Assembly (NCBI RefSeq): GCF_019802045.1
Contig: NZ_JAHVHU010000011.1
Location: 62,001-126,000, forward strand
DNA length: 64,000 nt
From: Membranihabitans marinus
Lineage (GTDB): Bacteria > Bacteroidota > Bacteroidia > Chitinophagales > Saprospiraceae
Direction of reading: 5' to 3'
The notes beneath the pieces are model-generated. The model was not told the DNA's origin. It did not search any database and saw only the letters and a program-made list of their open reading frames with translations. Shown piece after piece: positions 54,441 to 63,549 of this stretch (position 1 is the stretch's first letter; each line of letters starts with the position of its first letter). The position numbers and the translations under genes were made by a program.

Positions 54441-55034
54441 TTATCTTTGCAAGATGAAAAATAATAATAAATAAATCCACAGGATATCTACAAAATGCCA
54501 ATATATGCTGGTGAGATCCAGTCGCACCCGCCGTTTATACGTCAGCTCGAATGGTAATACAAAGGCATGATACAAGGCTACAGTCAGAACCACCAGTCCC
54601 CCCAACACGTGAAAGACATGCAAGATGGTCATCACATAAACGAAAGAGCCTGAAGGATTCCCTTTCAGATCAATTCCGCTGGAATACATTTGCATCCATC
54701 CCAGGTATTGGGTTACTATAAAGGCGCACCCCATCACAAAAGCACCCACCATATAGGTTTTATAGGCTAATTCTTTCTGTTGATTAAAAGCACGTGAAGA
54801 CAACCACACAAATAGGCTACTAAGTACGATTACTCCCGTGCTGACAAAAAACATCGTGGGCAACCTGAATTCAAGCCAATTCCCAGCCGACTGCCGCACA
54901 ATGTAGGCACTAGACAAGCCGGCAAAAGCCATGATAAGGCTCACAATACCCAGGTACAAGCCAAATTTTTGTGGATGTATTTTCGAATGATTTCCAGGGT
55001 TAGCTATCATTGTCGTTTCCATATTAGTTTGCAT
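54441..55034 (-). CDS. coxC: Cytochrome c oxidase subunit III (first copy, short)
   Basis: A 197-residue subunit III with five helices: KFGLYLGIVSLIMAFAGLSSAYIV, FFVSTGVIVLSSLFVWLSS, VGAFVMGCAFIVTQYLGWMQM, TILHVFHVLGGLVVLTVALYHAFV and YWHFVDILWIYLLLFFILQR. The conserved HVFHVLGG and YWHFVDxLW segments identify it. It starts immediately after ctaB (no gap) and is the shorter partner of the subunit III encoded next. It forms part of the proton-pumping oxidase membrane core. Confidence 0.94.
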   Translation of the reverse strand: MQTNMETTMIANPGNHSKIHPQKFGLYLGIVSLIMAFAGLSSAYIVRQSAGNWLEFRLPTMFFVSTGVIVLSSLFVWLSSRAFNQQKELAYKTYMVGAFVMGCAFIVTQYLGWMQMYSSGIDLKGNPSGSFVYVMTILHVFHVLGGLVVLTVALYHAFVLPFELTYKRRVRLDLTSIYWHFVDILWIYLLLFFILQR

Positions 55035-55928
55035 TTACAAATATTGATTAAATAGTAGAACACAAAACATTATCGGCAAAAAGTATAAGGAAGCGAACAT
55101 AAGTTTACGGGCGGAAAGGTCCGAGGGTCCCGTGTAGAACTGATAAGCTTTATATATAAAATAAAAGGTTCCCCCCATCAAAAATACCAGTCCAAACACC
55201 CCAATCATATTAAAGTAAAAAAAGAGACCAACCACAGGTATCATCAATACCGTATAGATCAATGATTGCAATCCGATTTCTGAATCGATGGAACCGTCTT
55301 CATTGACGGGTACAATGTGAAACCCGGCTTTTTTGTAGTCTTTAAATGATAACCAGCCTATAGCCCAAAAGTGGGGAAACTGCCAGAAAAACTGAAGTGC
55401 AAACAGTAAAATAGCAAATGTGGTTATGGTACCATCGACAGCTACACAGCCCACCAGGACAGGTAAAGCACCCGGGAAAGCACCTACAAATACAGCTATT
55501 GGTGAATACCGCTTAAGCGGCGTATATACAAAGGCATAACTGATCAGAGAAACCGCTCCTAAAAGGGCTGTTAATGGATTAAAATAAGCCAATAACAGCA
55601 AGCCACCCACACAAAGCAATCCGGCCAACAATACAGCGATTGGTGTCGCCATCCGTCCGGATGCCACAGGCCGGTTCCGCGTGCGTTCCATCTGACTGTC
55701 GTAGTCTTTTTCCAATATTTGATTCATGGCATTGGCAGCGCCTGAGATCATAAATCCACCCAAAGCAAAAATAACAAGTGAGTGCAACCCAAACTGCCAC
55801 CCCCCCACCATGATATAGGCAAGTGATGACGTAAACACTACCAACAGGCTGAGTTTAAACTTAACCAACAATCCCAAATCATAGACGCTATCGCGTATGA
55901 TGTGAACGCTATGTTGTATCGAGTTCAA
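55035..55928 (-). CDS. ctaB: Protoheme IX farnesyltransferase
   Basis: Makes heme O from heme B for the oxidase active site. The 297-residue protein is an UbiA-type prenyltransferase with about eight helices and the two Asp-rich motifs: NAMNQILEKDYDSQMERTRNRPVASGR (DxxxD then RNRP) and the second near GWLSFKDYKKAGFHIVP. It is inserted between the subunit I and III genes, a normal place in this cluster. Confidence 0.95.
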   Translation of the reverse strand: MNSIQHSVHIIRDSVYDLGLLVKFKLSLLVVFTSSLAYIMVGGWQFGLHSLVIFALGGFMISGAANAMNQILEKDYDSQMERTRNRPVASGRMATPIAVLLAGLLCVGGLLLLAYFNPLTALLGAVSLISYAFVYTPLKRYSPIAVFVGAFPGALPVLVGCVAVDGTITTFAILLFALQFFWQFPHFWAIGWLSFKDYKKAGFHIVPVNEDGSIDSEIGLQSLIYTVLMIPVVGLFFYFNMIGVFGLVFLMGGTFYFIYKAYQFYTGPSDLSARKLMFASLYFLPIMFCVLLFNQYL

Positions 55929-55962
55929 AATATATTTATTTTCTTTAGGTTCGAGTTAATGT

Positions 55963-57813
55963 TTAGTGCGCTTCTTCGCCCTCTCGCAATGGAATCACCT
56001 GCGGAACATAATCTTCTCCATTCTTACTGTAATCGTACGCCCAGCGTTCTACGGTAGGTATTTTTCCAGGCCAGTTTCCGTGCGGCGTATCAATGGGTGT
56101 CGTCCATTCAAGTGTCGTTGCTTTGTACGGATTTTTGGAAGTCATCTTACGTCCTTTCCACATACTGTAGAAGAAGTTGACGATAAACACAAACTGAACT
56201 AAAAATCCAATAATAGCACCGATCGTAATAAATTCATTCAATCCTCCAAAATCACGGAAAGCATCAAAGACATCAAAGCTATAATATCGTCGGGGCACAC
56301 CAAACATACCCAGATAATGCATTGGCCAGAATACCATATAAGCAGAAATAATGGTTCCCCAGAAATGAATTTGACCAAGAGTGTCATTCATATGACGAGC
56401 GAACATCTTTGGATACCAATGATAGATCCCGGCCAGCATACCAAATATCGCCGCCACGCCCATCACCAGGTGAAAATGTGCTACGATGAAATAGGTATCA
56501 TGTATCTGAATGTCCAAGACTGAATTTCCCATAAACAAACCGGTCAATCCACCTGATATAAACATCGATACAAAACCGATCCCAAACAGAGAGGCCGAAT
56601 TAAACCGGATACTTCCTCGAAAAATCGTAGAAAGCCAGTTAAACACCTTCACAGCAGATGGTACTGCAATGATCATCGTAAAAGTGGTAAAGATACTGGA
56701 CAAGAAGGGATTCACACCAGACATAAACATGTGGTGCGCCCAAACCAGGAAAGACAAAAATCCGATGGCTACGAGTGAATAAACCATCGCCCGGTACCCA
56801 AATATTGGTTTTCGGCTATGTACGGAAAGTACTTCGGAAACAATTCCCATAGCGGGAAGAATAATAATATAAACTTCAGGGTGTCCCAGGAACCAGAACA
56901 AATGCTGGTACAGAATGGGACTTCCACCGACGTGATCCAATGCTTCTCCACCAATGAAGATCTCGCTGAGATAAAAACTTGTTCCCAAACTCCGGTCAAA
57001 AAACAGCAGTAAAAAGCCGGTCACCAACACAGGGAATGAAAGCAAACCGACAATAGCCGTGATCAATAAAGACCAAATACTCAAAGGCAACCTCCAAAAA
57101 GTCATCCCTTTCGTTCGCAGGTTAAATATCGTAGTAATGTAATTAATTCCTCCCAGCAAAGTACTGATGACGAAAAGTATCAGGGCGACCAGCCAGAGCG
57201 TCATTCCTGCTCCAGATCCCGTAGAGGCCTGTGGTAAAGCACTTAACGGCGGGTAAGCAACCCAACCTCCGGCAAAGGGTCCTGTGCTGAGAAACAATGA
57301 AAAGAACATAACGATACTGGCCAAAAAGAAAAACCAATAAGATAACATGTTCATGATGGGAGATGCCATATCCCGGGCGCCAATCTGCAAAGGAATCAAA
57401 AAGTTCGCAAATGTTCCACTCAATCCGGCCGTCAATACGAAGAAGATCAATATGGTACCGTGCATCGTCACGAGGGAATAGAAAAATTCCGGATCGAGGG
57501 TTCCGACACCGGCACTATCGATATTAATCCACTTTCCCAATAATGGTTGCAACCATTGCAAGTCCGCTTCCGGATAACCGAGTTGGATCCGAAAAATCAC
57601 AGACATCCCTGCGCCGATAACAGCCCAGATAATACCTGTAATCAGAAATTGCCGGCTAATCATCTTGTGATCCAATGAGAACACATACTTGGAAAAGAAG
57701 CTTGATTGATATTTATCTCCTTCATGATGTTCATGAAAGTGATCATCCACGCCGTGATCCCGGATCAGCTCTTCGGCTCTTAAATCGTAATCTTTTATAT
57801 CTGTAGTTGCCAT
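55963..57813 (-). CDS. coxA: Cytochrome c oxidase subunit I
   Basis: The heme-copper core where oxygen is reduced. The 616-residue protein shows SKYVFSLDHKMISRQFLITG, the low-spin heme ligand region VTMHGTILIFFVLTAG, the active-site sequence WFLGHPEVYIIILPAMGI with the CuB ligand and its Tyr-linked His, the CuB histidine pair in LVWAHHMFMSGVNP, and VLDIQIHDTYFIVAHFHLVMG with the heme a3 ligands. Proton-channel residues look normal for an A-type oxidase. It follows coxB by 18 bp. Confidence 0.98.
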   Translation of the reverse strand: MATTDIKDYDLRAEELIRDHGVDDHFHEHHEGDKYQSSFFSKYVFSLDHKMISRQFLITGIIWAVIGAGMSVIFRIQLGYPEADLQWLQPLLGKWINIDSAGVGTLDPEFFYSLVTMHGTILIFFVLTAGLSGTFANFLIPLQIGARDMASPIMNMLSYWFFFLASIVMFFSLFLSTGPFAGGWVAYPPLSALPQASTGSGAGMTLWLVALILFVISTLLGGINYITTIFNLRTKGMTFWRLPLSIWSLLITAIVGLLSFPVLVTGFLLLFFDRSLGTSFYLSEIFIGGEALDHVGGSPILYQHLFWFLGHPEVYIIILPAMGIVSEVLSVHSRKPIFGYRAMVYSLVAIGFLSFLVWAHHMFMSGVNPFLSSIFTTFTMIIAVPSAVKVFNWLSTIFRGSIRFNSASLFGIGFVSMFISGGLTGLFMGNSVLDIQIHDTYFIVAHFHLVMGVAAIFGMLAGIYHWYPKMFARHMNDTLGQIHFWGTIISAYMVFWPMHYLGMFGVPRRYYSFDVFDAFRDFGGLNEFITIGAIIGFLVQFVFIVNFFYSMWKGRKMTSKNPYKATTLEWTTPIDTPHGNWPGKIPTVERWAYDYSKNGEDYVPQVIPLREGEEAH

Positions 57814-57831
57814 TTTAAATAAATTTACCCT

Positions 57832-59328
57832 TTACAAAATTTCAATTTGCACGCGTCGGTTCATAGCTCGATCTTCAGCCGTATCATTTGATTCGACAGG
57901 CATACTGGAACCATACCCTTTGCTGCTAAATCGATCCGGAGATACACCTGCATTCCGCAAGAATTCAGCAACCCGATCAGCACGGTTCTGCGACAATGTA
58001 ATATTGTCGGCTTCATCACCTGTATTATCGGTGTGTCCCTGAATTTCAATCCGGAGTTCATCATTCTCTTTCATAAAGTCCGCCAAATTCTGTAATTCAT
58101 AGGTCGATAATTCAGTTAATTCGGAAGAGCCTGACTGAAACTGTACGTTGTCGAGCTGATACACCCGCTTCTCTCCTTCTTCCAGTTCTTTGTACATCGC
58201 TTCGTACATATCATTTTCAAAATTCTTCGTTCGGTCTTCGATTTCAGAATCAAAAAGCTGATCTTTATAGGGATCGGAATCTTTTCCACGTATGGAGCCA
58301 AAGTAATAAGGAGTTTGTTCTTTTAACCAGGCCTCATATTCTTCTTGCTCTACGACACGAACCACTTTCCGCATTGAAAAGTGCCCGTTTCCACACAATT
58401 CTGCACAAGCCAATTCATAATCAAATACCTCCCATTTCTGTGGTCCTTCTGGATCGTCCGGATCGGCCGGCACCTGATATTCAGGATATTCACTCAGCTG
58501 TTTTCTATATTCTTCCGTCGTCGTGCTCGGTGTGAAAACAAAATAGGTCGGCATCCCGGGTACTGCATCCATTTTCACCCGGAAATGCGGAAGAAAAAAG
58601 CTGTGTAATACATCTCGGGACAAAATCCGAAAGCGTACCTTTTTTCCGACCGGCAGAACAATATCGCTGGGTTGTAAGTCATCCAGGTTCTTCGGATCTG
58701 TCCAATCTTGTCCGAGGGGATTGCTTGCCGATGTCAAACGGAAATCACGGGCTCCGATCTTCCCATCTTCACCCGGATAGCGCAGTATCCAGTTAAACTG
58801 CATTCCCATGGTTTCAATTTCCAGGAATTCATCATCATCTTTGACGTCCGCCATAATATCGTTCCAGGCAATGAGTCCTTTCAGCAATAAAATCACCAAT
58901 ACCACAGAAGGGATGACCGTCCAGATCATCTCCAGCTTCATGTTATCATGAATAAATTCTGCTTTTCTGCTTTTCTTTTGTCTGTATTTCCAGGCAAAAT
59001 AAAACAACAAAAATTGGGTGACCACAAACACGATCCCCGTAAAGAAGACTGTCAGGTTCCACAAGCTGTCAATCGCATGTCCATGCTCTGAAGCCGAACT
59101 GTGGGGCCCATAGCCCATCATATAATTCTTATAGTAATAGGCCGAACCTACGGTGAGAAGAATAAATACTACCCCAAACACAAGCAGCCATATCCCAATC
59201 CTTTTGGAATTAACCCATTTCCAATCTTCTTCGCCCCGCAGTGCACGGGTAATCTCAGTGATCCGGCTCACCTGAATCAGGACGATAATAAGTAACGCAA
59301 ATAGTAATAATCCGATCAATATTGTCAT
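57832..59328 (-). CDS. coxB: Cytochrome c oxidase subunit II fused to an OmpA-like domain
   Basis: A 498-residue protein. Residues 1-125 give three membrane helices, one more than usual at the N-terminus (MTILIGLLLFALLIIVLI; IGIWLLVFGVVFILLTVGSAYYY; VFFTGIVFVVTQFLLFYFAW), then EMIWTVIPSVVLVILLLKGL. The cupredoxin domain has VLHSFFLPHFRVKMDAVPG and the CuA site CAELCGNGHFSM (C308, C312, H316, M319). From about residue 388 there follows a complete OmpA-type domain: VQFQSGSSELTELSTYELQNLADF, IEIQGHTDNTGD, LSQNRADRVAEFL, SKGYGSSMP and NRRVQIEIL. The join is one frame without a break. CuA binding is intact; the extra domain would bind peptidoglycan. Confidence 0.95.
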   Translation of the reverse strand: MTILIGLLLFALLIIVLIQVSRITEITRALRGEEDWKWVNSKRIGIWLLVFGVVFILLTVGSAYYYKNYMMGYGPHSSASEHGHAIDSLWNLTVFFTGIVFVVTQFLLFYFAWKYRQKKSRKAEFIHDNMKLEMIWTVIPSVVLVILLLKGLIAWNDIMADVKDDDEFLEIETMGMQFNWILRYPGEDGKIGARDFRLTSASNPLGQDWTDPKNLDDLQPSDIVLPVGKKVRFRILSRDVLHSFFLPHFRVKMDAVPGMPTYFVFTPSTTTEEYRKQLSEYPEYQVPADPDDPEGPQKWEVFDYELACAELCGNGHFSMRKVVRVVEQEEYEAWLKEQTPYYFGSIRGKDSDPYKDQLFDSEIEDRTKNFENDMYEAMYKELEEGEKRVYQLDNVQFQSGSSELTELSTYELQNLADFMKENDELRIEIQGHTDNTGDEADNITLSQNRADRVAEFLRNAGVSPDRFSSKGYGSSMPVESNDTAEDRAMNRRVQIEIL

Positions 59329-59341
59329 GATCTCTATTTAT

Positions 59342-60667
59342 TTATATAACGTGATGATGAATACTTTCTCCAATATAAGGATCCCCCACCGGCTCCAATC
59401 GGGTTTTAGCCAATTGAACCAGAACAAAATACAGAAAAAAGGCAAGGAAACCTAAAAATACACCGACATCCAGCAGTCCAGGAAACGTGAACCCGTTTAC
59501 AAAGGTAGACACCGCTTCTGCTCCGTGACCACCGGCATCAGCTACCAGTTTGGCGGATTGTCCGGCCATATTATCCAACACAGCATGTCCGCCTCCACCG
59601 TGGCCCATGATTTCATGGTAGGTGTGCAATACACCGGGTTTGATCATCAGGAAAAAATCCATCCAATGGCCTATAAAGACCACCGCTGACGTCAATACCA
59701 GCGTACCCACTTTTCGTTTGGTATCATTTCTCAAAAGAATAAAAAACGGAACCACAAAATTAACGACCAGGTTGCCATAAAACAGGACCGGGTAGTTGGT
59801 TCTTTGATCATGGAAATAGATGGTTTCTTCACCAACATTCCCATACCAGATCAACATATACTGAGAAAACCACAAGTAGGTCCAGAAAATACTAAACCCA
59901 AATAGGAATTTTCCCAGGTCATGGAAATGTTCCACAGACACCTTGGAAAAATAGCCCACCGACTTCAGATATATCAAGGTTAATATGGTCATGGATAGCA
60001 TGGCAACAAACCAACTAGATGTGGCGTACCATGCAAACAAAGTACTATACCAGTGCGCGTTTAACGACATCACCCACAGCCAGACCACCATCGCCGATGT
60101 CACCGCAGCAATTGGTAAAAACGCAGCTGAATATTTTTTAATTTGCCGATAGGCTGAAAAATCACCGATGGCCAGCTGATCTTCTTCAATAGACAAATCG
60201 CGCATTTTTCGGGCAAAAAAGTACCAAACCCCCAATGTTATTATTGTGACCGCTGTATACAGTCCTTTATTTAAAAAACTGGATTTGCCCTGGAGGATCT
60301 CATCCGCAGCCACGGAATCCGCATCGGCCCAGTGGTACAAATGATGAAACCCACCGAACATGCCTATGATGATAATCACCATAAGAATTAATCCTACAAT
60401 CAGGAATTGGGCATACGCTTCCCACACTCTCTTAAAGACAGCTTGCCATCCTGAATATGCTGTGACCATAGAGGCTATACTAAAAAGTGCGATGAATGAA
60501 ATCCCTGTAAAAAAGACACTATTAAGCAAAAAGTTGGACCAGAACCTCGGTGCAAGCGCATCATCTGTAAAGAAGATGATAATCATGCACAATATTCCCA
60601 GCCCCATAAACCCAAATAAGAGGTTCTTTTGCTTACTGGTAAACTCAAATTGAATAGCTTCTTTCAT
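59342..60667 (-). CDS. actF: Alternative complex III subunit ActF
   Basis: A quinol-binding membrane subunit of alternative complex III. The 441-residue protein has about ten helices, starts KEAIQFEFTSKQKNLLFGFMGLGILCMI, and holds the ActF features FHHLYHWAD..., SWFVAMLSMTILTLIYL, FSIFWTYLWFSQYMLIWYGN and the HWMDFFLMIKPG segment. It is related to the NrfD/PsrC type of the ActC subunit but longer in its loops. It precedes the oxidase genes, in the standard order actABCDEF-cox. Confidence 0.93.
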   Translation of the reverse strand: MKEAIQFEFTSKQKNLLFGFMGLGILCMIIIFFTDDALAPRFWSNFLLNSVFFTGISFIALFSIASMVTAYSGWQAVFKRVWEAYAQFLIVGLILMVIIIIGMFGGFHHLYHWADADSVAADEILQGKSSFLNKGLYTAVTIITLGVWYFFARKMRDLSIEEDQLAIGDFSAYRQIKKYSAAFLPIAAVTSAMVVWLWVMSLNAHWYSTLFAWYATSSWFVAMLSMTILTLIYLKSVGYFSKVSVEHFHDLGKFLFGFSIFWTYLWFSQYMLIWYGNVGEETIYFHDQRTNYPVLFYGNLVVNFVVPFFILLRNDTKRKVGTLVLTSAVVFIGHWMDFFLMIKPGVLHTYHEIMGHGGGGHAVLDNMAGQSAKLVADAGGHGAEAVSTFVNGFTFPGLLDVGVFLGFLAFFLYFVLVQLAKTRLEPVGDPYIGESIHHHVI

Positions 60668-60706
60668 TATATCCGTTTCTATCTTAAGAAATTCCTTTTT
60701 TTCTTT

Positions 60707-61537
60707 TTACTGTTCGTCTTCTGTCGATCCTTCCTCCATAGCGTTATCTGCATTGGAAGGTGAAGTTCCCAGAGTAGCCATGGCCGATTCCTTCTGGTCC
60801 ACTGTCATCGCTTCCTCCGGTAGAAAGTTGTTTATTTCCGGGGTATATTTCAATCCGGCATTCTCCGCTTGCATGGAACGGATGTGATGAATCACATCCC
60901 ATCGTTCCTTGTATGTGAGTTTGTCGGCGTAAGACCCCATTACATTCTTTCCGTGCACGATCGCCGCAAGATAGACCCCAGCACTGGTATCCACAAACCG
61001 ATCCGAGGTCAGATCTGTAGGAGCTACCGGATATTTACCGCCGTCCTCACGCACCAAATATCCCAGTCCGTCCCCTTTCTGCCCATGGCAAATTCCACAA
61101 TAGATGGTATATAGAGACTTGCCAGTATTCAAAGCTTCCTCTGTAATCGGGAATGGATTGGTTCTGATTTCGTTAATCGCCTGCTCTCTTCCGGCCGGTG
61201 TGTTCGCATAGTTAAATGGAACCGAACCGCTCTGAGGAAGATCTTTGATGACTTCCGCCATATTCTCAGAATAGGCCCCGTCTTTCATACCAGACTGACC
61301 AAACGGAATGGTACCGGCAACCGGTGTACGGGGTTGTGCATGCTGATAATACTCCTCTGGTGAACTCCAGGTATTGTAGTAATAATAATCATATACATTC
61401 GCCTCAAAGGCAATCGAATGGAACATATCCGGCATGTATTCGCTTCCCGGGTGATTTCCTCCGGCCGGTTTACATCCGCTGAGCAGGTAAAGCCCCAATC
61501 CCAGTGCAATCCAATATTTATAATTTTGTAGACTCAT
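60707..61537 (-). CDS. actE: Alternative complex III subunit ActE, mono-heme cytochrome c
   Basis: A 276-residue lipoprotein cytochrome. The signal ends with the lipobox LLSGC, so the mature protein is lipid-anchored. One heme motif, CGICH, is visible at about residues 146-150 in YTIYCGICHGQKGDG, with a candidate axial methionine in NVMGSYAD. The last 30 residues are acidic and probably disordered. ActE passes electrons from the complex to the oxidase, whose gene follows two genes downstream. It lies between actD and actF. Confidence 0.94.
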   Translation of the reverse strand: MSLQNYKYWIALGLGLYLLSGCKPAGGNHPGSEYMPDMFHSIAFEANVYDYYYYNTWSSPEEYYQHAQPRTPVAGTIPFGQSGMKDGAYSENMAEVIKDLPQSGSVPFNYANTPAGREQAINEIRTNPFPITEEALNTGKSLYTIYCGICHGQKGDGLGYLVREDGGKYPVAPTDLTSDRFVDTSAGVYLAAIVHGKNVMGSYADKLTYKERWDVIHHIRSMQAENAGLKYTPEINNFLPEEAMTVDQKESAMATLGTSPSNADNAMEEGSTEDEQ

Positions 61538-61544
61538 ACAATGA

Positions 61545-62069
61545 TCACTTTAAATTTTTAATGTGGACTTCGGCGCCACTTCGTTCAAAGAATTTTTCCA
61601 ATCGAGATATCTCTTCATTTGAAGATACACTGGTATCAAATGCTATAGCAAATCGATCATCAGTCAGACGCGGGTGTAGCACCTCCGTATGCGCTCGTGG
61701 AGACAACCCGTTGACCGCATAAAACACAAAAACCATCCCAAAGGCTGCAAACAATACAGTTAACTCAAAGGTGATCGGTATAAATGCAGGCACCGACCAA
61801 TACGGTTTTCCACCAATAATCATCGGCCATTCATCCGTAAAAATCCAGGTCATTCCCAAAAAAGCGGTTAATGCTCCGACCACGCCAAAAAAGAACCCCA
61901 CAATATGAAGCCTGGATTCACTCAGTTCCAGCAGCGGATCCAATCCGTGCACCGGAAAAGGCGTATAAACATCGTAGATGTCCAACTGTCCGTCCTTGGC
62001 TTCCTTCACAGCATCCAAAAGGATTTGCTCATCGTCGTATAAACCAAATAATATTTTCTTATTTTCCAT
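61545..62069 (-). CDS. actD: Alternative complex III subunit ActD (DUF3341)
   Basis: A 174-residue protein with two membrane helices (LHIVGFFFGVVGALTAFLGMTW; FIPITFELTVLFAAFGMVFVFYAV) between an N-terminal part with the DUF3341 features (ILFGLYDDEQILLDAVKEAK, YDVYTPFPVHGLDP) and a C-terminal part (HPRLTDDRFAIAFD). ActD helps hold the complex together in the membrane. Seven bp separate it from actE. Confidence 0.95.
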   Translation of the reverse strand: MENKKILFGLYDDEQILLDAVKEAKDGQLDIYDVYTPFPVHGLDPLLELSESRLHIVGFFFGVVGALTAFLGMTWIFTDEWPMIIGGKPYWSVPAFIPITFELTVLFAAFGMVFVFYAVNGLSPRAHTEVLHPRLTDDRFAIAFDTSVSSNEEISRLEKFFERSGAEVHIKNLK

Positions 62070-62089
62070 AGTGGATCGTTATTCTTAAT

Positions 62090-63523
62090 TTATGCGTCAA
62101 CAGTCTGTTTATTATTCCGAACTTCTTCTTCGAGCACTTGTTCGTAGTGCTCTTTGTTTACCTGAAGGTACTGATCACCGGAAGATTTCAGGATCGATTT
62201 GACTTCAGCAATGGCTACGACCGGTGCGACTCTCGTAAACACCAGGTAACACGTAAAGAAGATGCCTAAGGTTCCAACAAAGATACCGATCTCTACCCAT
62301 GTAGGTGTATAATAACTCCAGCTCGAAGGCAGGTAGTCCCGGGCAAGACTCGTGGCTATAATCACAAAGCGCTCAAACCACATCCCGATGTTCACAAAGA
62401 TCGACATGATGAAGGTCACAAAAATGCTCTGTCGCATTTTCTTAAACCAAAATATCTGGGGGGAGATAACATTGCATGCCATCATAGCAAAGTACGCCCA
62501 CCAATAAATCCCAAAAGCACGGTTCAAAAAGGCAAATTGCTCATATACATAGCCTGAATACCAGGCGACGAACAGCTCTGTGATATAGGCTGTTCCGACC
62601 ATGGTTCCCGTCACCAGGATCACTTTGTTCATCGATTCAATATGTGCAATCGTAATATAGTCTTCCAGCCCCAGTACTTTACGTGTAATAATCATCAAAG
62701 TCAATACCATTGCAAATCCTGAAAAGATCGCACCTGCAACGAAGTACGGTGGAAAAATGGTGGTATGCCAACCGGGAATCACTGATGTTGCAAAGTCAAA
62801 GGAAACAATCGTATGCACAGACAATACAAGTGGTGTCGCTAGACCAGCCAGGATCAGCGCCATGGATTCAAATCGTTGCCAGTGTTTGGCCGAACCCACC
62901 CATCCAAAGGACAAGGTACTGTATATCTTTTTTCGGATTCCGGTCGCCCGGTCCCGCATCGTTGCAAAGTCAGGTATAAGTCCCATGTACCAGAACAACA
63001 GGGAAACCGCAAAGTATGTACTGATCGCAAACAAATCCCACAGCAACGGGGAGTTAAAGTTAACCCATAGCGGTCCACGAGTGTTGGGTACCGGAAAGAA
63101 ATAAAAGACCAGCCAGATTCGTCCAACGTGTATTCCCGGGAATAAAGCGGCACATAATACGGCAAAAATGGTCATCGCTTCCGCGGCTCGGTTCACTCCG
63201 GTCCGCCATTTTTGCCTAAATATCAACAAGATAGCGGAGATCAAGGTACCGGCGTGACCAATTCCAACCCACCACACAAAGTTTGTAATATCCCATCCCC
63301 AACCAATGGTTCGGTTCAGATCCCAGGTTCCAATACCAAACCAAATCGTCCAGATAATACAAAATACACCAAACGAAAGCAGCGTGACCGACACAGCAAA
63401 AGCTATGATCCAGGTCAGACTAGGGGTCTTCTCTGTTGGCGCACAGATGTCTTCTGTAATTTGGTGGTACGTCTTACTACCGGTAATTAAAGGTTGTCTT
63501 ACGGGTGAAACTATGGCACTCAT
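62090..63523 (-). CDS. actC: Alternative complex III subunit ActC (NrfD/PsrC family)
   Basis: The main quinol-binding membrane subunit. The 477-residue protein has about ten helices and ActC features: [95 protein letters not shown] and a C-terminal part with IFWFKKMR. It is the partner of the Fe-S subunit ActB. Two ATGs are not in doubt: [12 protein letters not shown] at 63523. It follows actB by 26 bp. Confidence 0.96.
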   Translation of the reverse strand: MSAIVSPVRQPLITGSKTYHQITEDICAPTEKTPSLTWIIAFAVSVTLLSFGVFCIIWTIWFGIGTWDLNRTIGWGWDITNFVWWVGIGHAGTLISAILLIFRQKWRTGVNRAAEAMTIFAVLCAALFPGIHVGRIWLVFYFFPVPNTRGPLWVNFNSPLLWDLFAISTYFAVSLLFWYMGLIPDFATMRDRATGIRKKIYSTLSFGWVGSAKHWQRFESMALILAGLATPLVLSVHTIVSFDFATSVIPGWHTTIFPPYFVAGAIFSGFAMVLTLMIITRKVLGLEDYITIAHIESMNKVILVTGTMVGTAYITELFVAWYSGYVYEQFAFLNRAFGIYWWAYFAMMACNVISPQIFWFKKMRQSIFVTFIMSIFVNIGMWFERFVIIATSLARDYLPSSWSYYTPTWVEIGIFVGTLGIFFTCYLVFTRVAPVVAIAEVKSILKSSGDQYLQVNKEHYEQVLEEEVRNNKQTVDA

Positions 63524-63549
63524 ATGATTTATTCTTAGTAGTTACTTTT

